Source of the DNA: JALHMI01 sp964598535
GTDB lineage: Bacteria > Planctomycetota > Planctomycetia > Pirellulales > PALSA-1355
Direction of reading: 5' to 3'
Length of the DNA: 64,000 bases
NCBI GenBank assembly: GCA_964598535.1
Contig: CAZRCI010000016.1
Location: forward strand, 47,694 to 111,693
The position numbers and the translations under genes are program-made. Under the pieces are notes generated by a model that saw only the letters and a program-made list of their open reading frames with translations, was not told where the DNA came from and did no database searches. How positions within the stretch are numbered: position 1 is the stretch's first letter; every line of letters starts with the position of its first letter. Shown in pieces: positions 15,750 to 23,379 of the stretch.

Positions 15750-16817
15750 CTACAGCGCCCCCTCGGTCACCGCCCGAACGGCTTCTTGCGAGAGCGCGGC
15801 GACCGTCTTATCGAAATGCGCGAAGCGTTCGTCCTTGGTAAACCCCTGCACGTAGCGGGCATAAATCTGTTGCACGATCACGGCCGTCTTATAGAGGCCA
15901 AACGCATAGTAGAATAACACGTTCGACGTATCGTACCCGCTCCGCTCACCGTAGTAGTCCGCCAATTCGCGGCGCGTCATGCTGCCGGGCATTGCCGTCG
16001 GTCCAAACGCATGCACCTGCAATGCCGGGCCGTCCTTGGCTTCGACCCAATAAGCCAGCACCGTCCCCAGGTCCATCAGCGGATCGCCGAGCGTGCACAT
16101 CTCCCAATCGAGCACGGCCACGATCTTCGTCAGATCGTTCGGATCGAGCATGATGTTGTCGAATTTGTAATCGTTATGCACCAACGTGCCGGCCACCTCG
16201 GGAGGCATGTTTGCCGGAAAGTACGCCTTCAGGAACTCCATGTCCGCGACTTCGCTGGTCTTCGAGGCTTCGTAACGTTTGATCCAACCGCCAACCTGAC
16301 GGCCGACATAGCCCTCGGGCTTCCCCAAATCGGCAAGTCCCGCCGCCGCATAGTCCAGGTGATGGAACGCCACCAGGTTATCGATGAACGACCGATTCAA
16401 TTTGGCCAGCGTTTCCGAGTCGAGCGCGAGCCCCGCCGGGAGCTTCCTCCGCAACACCACGCCGCGGCGCCGTTCCATGCAATAGAACGGCGCCCCGAGC
16501 ACGGCCTCGTCCTCGCAATAGACAAGCGGCTCGGGTGCCGGCGCGTACACTTTGTGCAGCTTAGACAGCACTTTGTATTCGCGGCCCATATCGTGCGCGC
16601 TTTTCACCCGATTGCCAAACGGCGGCCGCCGTAGCACCAACTCTTGGTCTCCCAGCTTGATGAGGTACGTCAGGTTCGACGCCCCGCCCGGGAACTGCTC
16701 GACCACGAGCGGCCCCTTACTCCCGGAAAGCTGCTCGAGCAGATACGCTTCGAGTTGGGGGATATCGAGCTCCTCGCCCGCACGGACGGGCTTCGTGGTG
16801 TCGAGGATGTTGGTCAT
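15750..16817 (-). CDS. APH/choline-kinase-like phosphotransferase (ACAD10/ACAD11 kinase-type)
   Basis: 355 residues from ATG 16817 (AGAGG upstream). It is the phosphotransferase fold: GGASNLTYLIKLGDQELVLRRPP (nucleotide-binding strand and Lys/Arg region), catalytic loop LVHNDYKFDNIML near residue 212 and metal-binding VLDWEMCTLGDPLMDLG near 230. The segments GREYKVLSKLHKVYAPAPEPL and FYCMERRRGVVLRR are those of the kinase domain in animal ACAD10/11 and in LvaA of levulinate catabolism, enzymes reported to phosphorylate 4-hydroxyacyl-CoAs. It is last in a four-gene minus-strand operon that includes an acyl-CoA dehydrogenase, so the same chemistry is the leading inference. Substrate unproven. 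Confidence 0.88.
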   Translation of the reverse strand: MTNILDTTKPVRAGEELDIPQLEAYLLEQLSGSKGPLVVEQFPGGASNLTYLIKLGDQELVLRRPPFGNRVKSAHDMGREYKVLSKLHKVYAPAPEPLVYCEDEAVLGAPFYCMERRRGVVLRRKLPAGLALDSETLAKLNRSFIDNLVAFHHLDYAAAGLADLGKPEGYVGRQVGGWIKRYEASKTSEVADMEFLKAYFPANMPPEVAGTLVHNDYKFDNIMLDPNDLTKIVAVLDWEMCTLGDPLMDLGTVLAYWVEAKDGPALQVHAFGPTAMPGSMTRRELADYYGERSGYDTSNVLFYYAFGLYKTAVIVQQIYARYVQGFTKDERFAHFDKTVAALSQEAVRAVTEGAL

Positions 16818-16892
16818 GGTTCTCAACCTCTGGGGCACGGGTTCACTTGGCGACTATTCGCACGTTTTCCTGCTTTTCCTGTTTGTAAACGC

Positions 16893-17612
16893 CTACCGAT
16901 ATGTCCACATCTCCGGATCTTCCAGATGCGGCACGGCGTTAAACCCTTCCAGCGTGACGCGCGGCCCGCTAAAGACAAACTCGGTTACCGAAGCGTTGCG
17001 GATTCGCCAGCCGAGATCGAGGGCCTTGGCGTCGTGACAGCCGAGGGCCGCTTGCAGACAGGCCGTGATTGCGCCGACCGAACTGAACGCCGCGATTCGC
17101 CGGCCGCGTCCCCTGCCGTTCATCAAACCCGTAAAGCCGCGCCGCACGCGTTCGCCAAACTCGGTCCACGACTCGACGCCCTCGGCGCCAATCTTGCCTT
17201 CGACCCATAAGCCCACGATCGGCTCGAACATGAGTTGAAACGTGCGATGCTTGTCGCGCGGCTCGGTGGCGGCCTTGTAGTCGGCCAGCAATTCGCCGAT
17301 GCGCGGATAGTCAGTCACGATCTGCTTGATCGTTTGCTTGATCAACCGGTCGACCTGGTGCTCGTCGAGTTCAGGCACGATCCGGGGCTCGGGCCACGAG
17401 AGTCCCGCGCGGGCATAAGCCTCGCCCACGAGCGCCGCGGTTTCAATCTGCCGCACGCGCGGACCGGTCACGACTTCGTCGAACCGCATTCCACGCCGCA
17501 GCCAGTGCTCGCCCAAGAGGCGTGCCTGCCGCTCGCCGAGCGCTGAAAGCTGATCGTAATTGTCGGCAAAGAACGAAGCCTGCCCATGCCGCACGAGTGC
17601 CAAAGTGCCCAT
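16893..17612 (-). CDS. Histidine phosphatase family protein
   Basis: 239 residues. The phosphoglycerate mutase-like fold is shown by LVRHGQAS at residues 6-13 (phosphohistidine His9), ALGERQARLLGEHW, the second Arg in VVTGPRVRQIETA, and a late RIAAFSSVGAITACL where many family members carry a second catalytic His. Here Ser-Val replaces the usual (T/S)HG triplet, so that histidine is missing or displaced. It sits 21 bp after the SDR gene and 75 bp before the kinase in one operon, and may act on the phosphorylated acyl intermediate. The last point is inference. Confidence 0.85.
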   Translation of the reverse strand: MGTLALVRHGQASFFADNYDQLSALGERQARLLGEHWLRRGMRFDEVVTGPRVRQIETAALVGEAYARAGLSWPEPRIVPELDEHQVDRLIKQTIKQIVTDYPRIGELLADYKAATEPRDKHRTFQLMFEPIVGLWVEGKIGAEGVESWTEFGERVRRGFTGLMNGRGRGRRIAAFSSVGAITACLQAALGCHDAKALDLGWRIRNASVTEFVFSGPRVTLEGFNAVPHLEDPEMWTYR

Positions 17613-17633
17613 CGCCGCCGTGCCTTCCCTTTC

Positions 17634-18425
17634 TTACATCAAGGTGCCGCCGCCGGCTTCCAGAATCTTGGCCTGAATGCGCCGCATGCCCGCGATCCAG
17701 CGTTCGGGGTCAACCGCTTTCCGCTGCACGTACTCGGCCACGATCGGATGCGGCAGGATCAAGAACTTTTCCTCGGCCAGGCCGCGAATGACATACTCGG
17801 CCACCTCTTCGGGCGTAATTGCCTCGGGACGCAGCGCCGCGGTAGCGGGACCGGCTTCGGGGTGCATTAGCATATTCGTGAACACGCCCTGCGGGCAAAG
17901 GCACGACACCTTGATCTCCGGCCCGTGCGTAATCGAAAGCCATTCGGCCAGCGCCACGGCCGCATGCTTGGTCGCGGCATACGGCGCGCTGCCGATCGAC
18001 GACAGTAAGCCCGCGGCCGAGGACGTTTGCAACAGATAACCATCGCCGCGAGCGAGCATCTGCGGCAGCACGTGCCGCGCCGCCCAGACGTGCGCCATGA
18101 AATTGATATTCCAAATGCGCTGCCACTCGCTGTCCGGCGCCTCGACGCCCCCGCCAATCGCGATTCCGGCGTTCGAGCAAAACAGATCGATCTGGCCGAA
18201 CTTCGCCGTGGCCTCGTCCACCAACTGTTTGATATCGGCCTCTTTCGAGACGTCGCACGTGACCGCAACGGCGCCGATCTCCTCGGCGGCCTCCTGCGTA
18301 TGCACCGGATCGATGTCGGCTACGACGATGCCTCGCGCGCCTTCAATGGCGAACCGCCGGCAGAGCGCCCGCCCAATACCGTTCGCTCCGCCAGTCACCA
18401 CGGCGACTTTACCGCTCAGATGCAT
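17634..18425 (-). CDS. Short-chain dehydrogenase/reductase
   Basis: 263 residues from ATG 18425, chosen for GGAG 6 bases upstream. Classical SDR: VTGGANGIGRALC near residue 10 (TGxxxGxG), VVADIDP for NAD preference (Asp at the end of the second strand), CSNAGIA (NAG motif), the Ser in TSSAAGLLSS and the catalytic YAATK near residue 152. It lies between the acyl-CoA dehydrogenase (20 bp gap) and histidine phosphatase genes. In this context it could oxidise or reduce a hydroxy/keto acyl group. Confidence 0.9.
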   Translation of the reverse strand: MHLSGKVAVVTGGANGIGRALCRRFAIEGARGIVVADIDPVHTQEAAEEIGAVAVTCDVSKEADIKQLVDEATAKFGQIDLFCSNAGIAIGGGVEAPDSEWQRIWNINFMAHVWAARHVLPQMLARGDGYLLQTSSAAGLLSSIGSAPYAATKHAAVALAEWLSITHGPEIKVSCLCPQGVFTNMLMHPEAGPATAALRPEAITPEEVAEYVIRGLAEEKFLILPHPIVAEYVQRKAVDPERWIAGMRRIQAKILEAGGGTLM

Positions 18426-18445
18426 GATTCGCTCCACCTCGGCAG

Positions 18446-19648
18446 TTACGAATGTTTTCTCAATTCCAACTTGGCGATCGATTCGCGGTGGACTTCATCC
18501 GGACCATCGGCCAGCCGTAGCGTACGGGCATTGGCCCAGGCATCGGCCAACGGAAAGTCACCGCAAACGCCCGCGGCGCCGTGGGCCTGAATCGCGCGAT
18601 CGAGCACCCGCAGCGCCATGTTCGGCGCCACGACCTTGATCATCGCGATCTCGGCCCGGGCCGATTTATTGCCGGCCGCGTCCATCATCGCGGCGGCCTT
18701 GAGCGTGAGCAAGCGTGCTTGCTCGATCTCGATGCGCGAGTCGGCGATGTCCGCGCGAATCGTCCCTTGCGCGGCGATGGGCTTGCCGAACGCCACTCGC
18801 CGAGTTACGCGCCGGCACATCGCTTCCAGCGCACGTTCGGCGAGCCCAATCAGCCGCATGCAATGATGAATGCGTCCGGGCCCGAGCCGCCCCTGGGCGA
18901 TCTCGAACCCGCGCCCCTCGCCGAGCAACAAGTTGCTGGCCGGCACGCGCACGTTGTCGTAGGTCACCTCGGCATGGCCGTGCGGCGCGTGGTCGTAGCC
19001 GAAGACCGTCAACATGCGCTCGACCTTGACCCCCGGCGTATCGAACGGAACCAGGATCATCGATTGCTGCTTGTGAATCTCGGCTTGCGGATCGGTCTTG
19101 CCCATGAAGATCGCGATCTTGCAGCGCGGGTCGCCGGCCCCGGAGCTCCACCATTTGCGACCATTGATTACATAGTGATCGCCATCGCGCACGATGCTCG
19201 ACTGAATATTGGTTGCGTCGCTCGAGGCAACGTCCGGCTCGGTCATGGCAAAGCACGAGCGAATTTCGCCGGCCAACAGCGGTTCGAGCCACTGCTTCTG
19301 CTGCTCGGGAGTGCCGTACTGGGCCAGCACCTCCATGTTACCCGTATCGGGCGCCGAGCAATTGAACACCTCGGGGGCCATGTGCGAACGGCCCATGATC
19401 TCGCACAGCGGGGCATACTCCAGGTTGGTCAACCCGGCGCCGTGGGCCCTGTCGGGCAGAAACAAGTTCCAGAGCCCGGCCTCGCGAGCCTTGGGCTTGA
19501 GCCGTTCAATGATTTGCGACGGTTGCCAGCGGTCGCCGTGATTGATTTCGTCGTGCCAGGCCTGCTCGTTCGGGTAGATGTGCTCTTCCATGAATGCGGC
19601 GAGCCGCCGCTGAAGGTCCTTCACCTTGTCCGAATGCTCGAAGTTCAT
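18446..19648 (-). CDS. Acyl-CoA dehydrogenase family protein (ACAD10/ACAD11-like)
   Basis: 400 residues, first gene of a four-gene operon. FAD-dependent. Visible: FAMTEPDVASSDATNIQ (flavin-binding loop), YVINGRKWWSSGAGDPRCKIAIFMGKTD, TVFGYDHAPHGHAEVTYDNVRVP, LGPGRIHHCMRLIGLAERALE and IQAHGAAGVCGDFPLADAWANARTLRLADGPDEVH split across the C-terminal half. The WSSGAGDP and GPGRIHHCMR motifs are those of the dehydrogenase half of ACAD10/11, not classical beta-oxidation enzymes. With the kinase gene in the same operon this is the split form of that fusion protein. Its start is 186 bp from another, divergent acyl-CoA dehydrogenase gene. Confidence 0.9.
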   Translation of the reverse strand: MNFEHSDKVKDLQRRLAAFMEEHIYPNEQAWHDEINHGDRWQPSQIIERLKPKAREAGLWNLFLPDRAHGAGLTNLEYAPLCEIMGRSHMAPEVFNCSAPDTGNMEVLAQYGTPEQQKQWLEPLLAGEIRSCFAMTEPDVASSDATNIQSSIVRDGDHYVINGRKWWSSGAGDPRCKIAIFMGKTDPQAEIHKQQSMILVPFDTPGVKVERMLTVFGYDHAPHGHAEVTYDNVRVPASNLLLGEGRGFEIAQGRLGPGRIHHCMRLIGLAERALEAMCRRVTRRVAFGKPIAAQGTIRADIADSRIEIEQARLLTLKAAAMMDAAGNKSARAEIAMIKVVAPNMALRVLDRAIQAHGAAGVCGDFPLADAWANARTLRLADGPDEVHRESIAKLELRKHS

Positions 19649-19833
19649 GATCCGCCCCCAGAGAGAATCGAGGTATGAGGCCGCACATCCACATGCGGTT
19701 CTCGAACCGGTATGCGCGGCCGGAATCCGCCTTAAGGCTTGCGCTCGGCGGGTTTACATCCTACCGAACGGACGGTAGATTCGCTATCAGGGTCCGCACA
19801 TTTCCACTTCACTGCCCTTCGCTCAGGTGCCCT

Positions 19834-21012
19834 ATGACCGCCGACAGCCAGAAGATCCTGGCCGATGTTGAAGCCTACTGCCAGGAATTGCGGCCGATCG
19901 AAGAGCTCTGTTATCTCGAGCATCGCTATAACGAAGCGACCGTTTCGCTGGCCAAGAAGTACCACCTGCTCGGCATTCCAATTCCCGTCGAGTTGGGCGG
20001 ACGCGGCGCCGACGCGCTGACCTATGCTCGGGCGCTTGCCCGCATCGGTCGAGAAGGCACCGGGGTGCGCACTTTTTTCTCCGGGCAAACCTCGATCGGG
20101 CAGTATCCCATCTGGCGCTACGGCAATGCCGATCAACATCAGCGTTATCTGCCGGCCTCGTGCCGGGGTGAAAAGATCCTGGCCTTTGGCCTCACCGAGC
20201 CCGACGCCGGCTCGAATCCGCTGGAGATGACGAGCACCTATCGCCGTAGCGGCGACAAGTTCTTGCTCAACGGCGTGAAGTATCTGATCTCCAACGGCGG
20301 GATCGCCGACGCGGTCGTCTGCTTCGCGTATCCCGAGGACAAAACCGGCAAGGATCGCCGAATGAGCGCGTTCATCGTCGATACGGCCGGCGAGACGTTC
20401 GAAGCGGAAGACCTGTCGGCCAAACCGGGCATGTTCAGCGCCAACACCGGCATGTTCCAAATGACCGACCACCCGGTGCCCGCCGAAAACTTGCTGGGCG
20501 AAGAGGGCAACGGCTTCCGCGTTGCCATGGGGACCCTGATCTCGGGCCGCCTAAGCGTGGCCGCCGGCTGCCTGGGCGTCATCGAAGACTGCCTGGCCGA
20601 GGCGCTCGAATACGCGCGCACGCGCATCCAACACGGCAAGCCGATTGGCAAGCATCAACTCGTGCAAGAACATATCGCGATGATCGAGATCGGCCGCGCC
20701 GCGAGCGATGCCCTGATCGAACGTGCCGCGCTCGCCAAAGACGCCTCGGACAAGAATCGCGGCGACAAGCAGCTATTGGCCGAGGCCGATACGCGCGTCG
20801 CCCAGGCCAAGTTCTTTGCCTCGAACGCGGCCTGGGAAGCCGCCGATCGGGCGGTACAGGTCTATGGCGGCCGCGGCTGGAGCGAGTTGTACCGCGTTGG
20901 CCGCCACTTGCAAGACGTGCGCGTGTGCCGCATCTACGAAGGCACCGACGAGATCATGAAACTCAAGATCGCGTCTTCGTTGCTGGGCAAGGACTTCGCC
21001 GCGTTTGGCTAA
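19834..21012 (+). CDS. Acyl-CoA dehydrogenase family protein
   Basis: 392 residues from ATG 19834 (CAGGTG upstream); an in-frame extension to 19675 is not protein-like. Flavin loop FGLTEPDAGSNPLEM, substrate-proximal segment FLLNGVKYLISNGG, GFRVAMGTLISGRLSVAAGCLG, RTRIQHGKPIGKHQLVQEHIA and the C-terminal QVYGGRGWSELYRVGRHLQD with RIYEGTDEI. The Glu of YEGTDEIM is the usual neighbour of the catalytic base. Length and motifs fit short/medium chain ACADs. It is divergent from the ACAD10/11-like operon, so both may share a promoter region and a fatty-acid-type inducer. Confidence 0.9.
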   Translation: MTADSQKILADVEAYCQELRPIEELCYLEHRYNEATVSLAKKYHLLGIPIPVELGGRGADALTYARALARIGREGTGVRTFFSGQTSIGQYPIWRYGNADQHQRYLPASCRGEKILAFGLTEPDAGSNPLEMTSTYRRSGDKFLLNGVKYLISNGGIADAVVCFAYPEDKTGKDRRMSAFIVDTAGETFEAEDLSAKPGMFSANTGMFQMTDHPVPAENLLGEEGNGFRVAMGTLISGRLSVAAGCLGVIEDCLAEALEYARTRIQHGKPIGKHQLVQEHIAMIEIGRAASDALIERAALAKDASDKNRGDKQLLAEADTRVAQAKFFASNAAWEAADRAVQVYGGRGWSELYRVGRHLQDVRVCRIYEGTDEIMKLKIASSLLGKDFAAFG

Positions 21013-21036
21013 TCCGCACCAGGGGAGCGCGATCCG

Positions 21037-21885
21037 GTGAGTAACGTCTATCGTGGTCGCATTGCTCCCACGCCCAGCGGTCCTCTGCACTTGGGACATG
21101 CCCGAACGTTTTGGATCGCGCGGCAGCGCGCTTGCGATGCGGGGGGTATCCTGCTGCTGCGGAATGAAGACCTCGATCCCGACCGCTGCAAACCGCAATT
21201 TGCCGCGCAAATGCTTGAAGACCTGCGTTGGTTCGGCTTTTGTTGGCAAGAAGGACCGGACCGCGGCGGGCCGTACGCGCCCTACGTGCAGAGCCAGCGC
21301 CGCGCGTCGTATCTCACAAGCTGGCGGGCGTTGGCCGCGGCCGGAGCGATTTATCCCAGCTCCCATTCCCGCAAGGACATCGCCGCGGCACTCGTCGCCC
21401 CGCACGACGACCCTGTCGCCGCGGACGCCGAACCGCTCTTCCCCCCTGCCCTGCGGCCAGCCTTGTCGACGTTCACCATGCCAACCGCGCCCGGCGAAAT
21501 GAACTGGCGTTTCCGCATACCCGACGGCGAAGTGCTCTCGTTCGTCGATGGACGCCACGGACTGGTCGAGCGAACGGCTGGCGTCGACTTCGGAGATTTT
21601 CTCATTTGGCGGAAAGATGGCTTCCCGGCGTACGAATTGGCCGTGGTGCATGACGACCACGCGATGCAAATTACCGAAGTCGTTCGCGGCGACGATCTGC
21701 TGACCTCGACCGCCCGGCAACTCTTGCTTTACCGCGCGCTCGGTTGGCAACCGCCGGCCTTCTACCATTGCGAGCTGATGCGCGACGCCGAAGGCCAACG
21801 TCTCGCCAAGCGGACCGATGCCGTGTCGCTCGCGGCGCTTCGCCAACAAGGCCACACGCCCGAGCAGTTGCGCGCCGGCTGGTGA
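21037..21885 (+). CDS. gluQ: Glutamyl-Q tRNA(Asp) synthetase, zinc-cysteine-less form
   Basis: 282 residues, GTG start with GGGGAG 10 bases upstream. It is a paralogue of the glutamyl-tRNA synthetase catalytic domain that attaches Glu to queuosine in tRNA-Asp. The HIGH-like motif is PTPSGPLHLGHARTFW, followed by LRNEDLDPDRC; the KMSKS-like region is RLAKRTDAVSL; and the chain ends soon after (no anticodon domain), which separates it from GltX. The zinc-binding cysteines expected after IYP are absent (IYPSSHSRKDI and later FPPALRP in place of CxC and C). It lies 24 bp after an acyl-CoA dehydrogenase gene; no link is evident. Confidence 0.9.
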   Translation: MSNVYRGRIAPTPSGPLHLGHARTFWIARQRACDAGGILLLRNEDLDPDRCKPQFAAQMLEDLRWFGFCWQEGPDRGGPYAPYVQSQRRASYLTSWRALAAAGAIYPSSHSRKDIAAALVAPHDDPVAADAEPLFPPALRPALSTFTMPTAPGEMNWRFRIPDGEVLSFVDGRHGLVERTAGVDFGDFLIWRKDGFPAYELAVVHDDHAMQITEVVRGDDLLTSTARQLLLYRALGWQPPAFYHCELMRDAEGQRLAKRTDAVSLAALRQQGHTPEQLRAGW

Positions 21886-21929
21886 TATCCAGATTGCTTT
21901 CGGCGCTGACTTGCGGCGCTCGCGCGGCG

Positions 21930-21935
21930 TATAAT
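21930..21935 (+). promoter_or_regulatory. -10 box of the ald gene
   Basis: Perfect TATAAT. The -35 is poor (TGACTT at 21907-21912, 17 bp). Transcription would begin at about 21942-21943, at an ATG in frame with ald, so a leaderless alternative start is possible. Confidence 0.55.
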
Positions 21936-21987
21936 TCGCGCGATGGCAGTGACGAGACTCCTTTCTCAGCCCAGGCGAGGTCCGGCC

Positions 21988-23097
21988 GTGATCGTTGGCA
22001 TTCCCAAGGAAATCAAGCGTGACGAATATCGCGTGGCCCTGCTGCCCGTGGGCGCTGAAGAGCTCGTACGCGCCGGGCATCGCATTCTGGTCGAACAAGG
22101 AGCCGGGCTCGGCTCCGGACTCCCCGATCAGCAGTACGCGCAAGCGGGGGCCGAGGTCGTGGCCACCGCGGCCGAGGTGTTCGCCGAGGCAGACATGATC
22201 GTCAAGGTCAAGGAACCGCTCGAAGCCGAATGGCCGTTATTGCGATCGGGCCAGACGCTGTTCACCTACTTTCACTTCGCGGCCGACCGCCGCCTGACCG
22301 AAACGGTGCTGGCCAGCGGGGCGACGGCCGTGGCCTATGAAACCCTGCGCGATGAGCATGGACGGCTACCGTTGCTGACGCCCATGAGCGAAGTTGCGGG
22401 GCGCATGAGCATTCAAGAGGGCGCCAAATATCTCGAACGCCCGCAAATGGGACGCGGCATCTTGCTAGGCGGCGTGCCCGGCGTGGCGCCGGCCCATATC
22501 ACGATCCTCGGCGGCGGAATCGTCGGCGCCAACGCGGCCAAGGTCGCCGCCGGCTTCGGCGCGGACATCGGCCTGCTCGATATCAACATGGACCGCCTCC
22601 GCTATCTCGACGATATCATGCCGGCGAACGTCGACGTGCTCTTTAGCGACCGGCATACGATCCGCGAACAACTCGAACGCGCCGACCTGGTTATCGGGGC
22701 CGTGTTGATCCCGGGCGCCAAGGCTCCGCGCCTGATCGAGCGTGAAGATCTGAAACGCATGAAGCCCGGCAGCGTGATCATCGACGTGGCGATCGATCAG
22801 GGCGGCTGCATCGCGACGAGCCGGCCCACGACGCACAGCGAGCCGACATTCATCGTCGACGACGTGGTTCACTACTGCGTGACTAACATGCCAGGCGCCG
22901 TCGGGCGCACGAGCACGTATGCCTTGTGCAACGTAACGCTGCCCTGGGTGCTGGCCATCGCCAGCCGAGGCATCGAGCGCGCCGCCCAAGAGCTGCGGCC
23001 CGTCGCGCATGCGGTCAACATCATCGCCGGCGAGGTGACCAACCAGGCGGTGGCACGGACGTTCGACTTGCCGTATGTAAACCGGTTCAATCTCTGA
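21988..23097 (+). CDS. ald: Alanine dehydrogenase
   Basis: 369 residues from GTG 21988. It catalyses reversible oxidative deamination of L-alanine to pyruvate and ammonia with NAD+. Motifs: VGIPKEIKRDEYRVALLP at the N-terminus (substrate Arg), VKVKEPLEAEWPLL (catalytic Lys), FTYFHFAADRRLT (His), MSEVAGRMSIQEGAKYLE, and NAD site TILGGGIVGANAAKVAAGFG. The GTG start gives the family's standard N-terminus and has AGGCGAGG 7 bases upstream; an ATG 45 bases earlier (21943) is in frame but sits at the predicted transcript start. The last 11 bases overlap a convergent small gene. Confidence 0.95.
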   Translation: MIVGIPKEIKRDEYRVALLPVGAEELVRAGHRILVEQGAGLGSGLPDQQYAQAGAEVVATAAEVFAEADMIVKVKEPLEAEWPLLRSGQTLFTYFHFAADRRLTETVLASGATAVAYETLRDEHGRLPLLTPMSEVAGRMSIQEGAKYLERPQMGRGILLGGVPGVAPAHITILGGGIVGANAAKVAAGFGADIGLLDINMDRLRYLDDIMPANVDVLFSDRHTIREQLERADLVIGAVLIPGAKAPRLIEREDLKRMKPGSVIIDVAIDQGGCIATSRPTTHSEPTFIVDDVVHYCVTNMPGAVGRTSTYALCNVTLPWVLAIASRGIERAAQELRPVAHAVNIIAGEVTNQAVARTFDLPYVNRFNL

Positions 23098-23275
23098 ACG
23101 GCTCACTGCCATAGAAGCCGCGCGTGATTGGACCCGCCAACCACATTAACAGGATCCCAACGGCCAGCGGACTCAACGGTCCGATCACCTGAGCCAGCAT
23201 CATCGCCGCCGCTCCCAAGGCGAGCACCACCCCAAACGTCCGCACGAGCACATGGAACAATTCGGCGGAGCTCAT
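23087..23275 (-). CDS. Small two-helix membrane protein, unknown function
   Basis: 62 residues from ATG 23275 with GGGAAGG about 10 bases upstream. Two hydrophobic helices: VRTFGVVLALGAAAMMLAQVI and LAVGILLMWLAGPITRGF, separated by GPLSP. No family recognised. Convergent with ald, overlapping it by 11 bp. It could be first or alone in its transcript; the TPR gene upstream on the same strand ends 104 bp away, so co-transcription with it is possible. Confidence 0.6.
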   Translation of the reverse strand: MSSAELFHVLVRTFGVVLALGAAAMMLAQVIGPLSPLAVGILLMWLAGPITRGFYGSEPFRD

Positions 23276-23379
23276 TTCGATGCTACCTTCCCTAAGAGAC
23301 ATTCTGTTTGCCTGGCACGGGCCGGGGTGTGAGGCGCATCCGAGCATGCCCCCACACCCCAATCGCCCTGGCGCATGGA

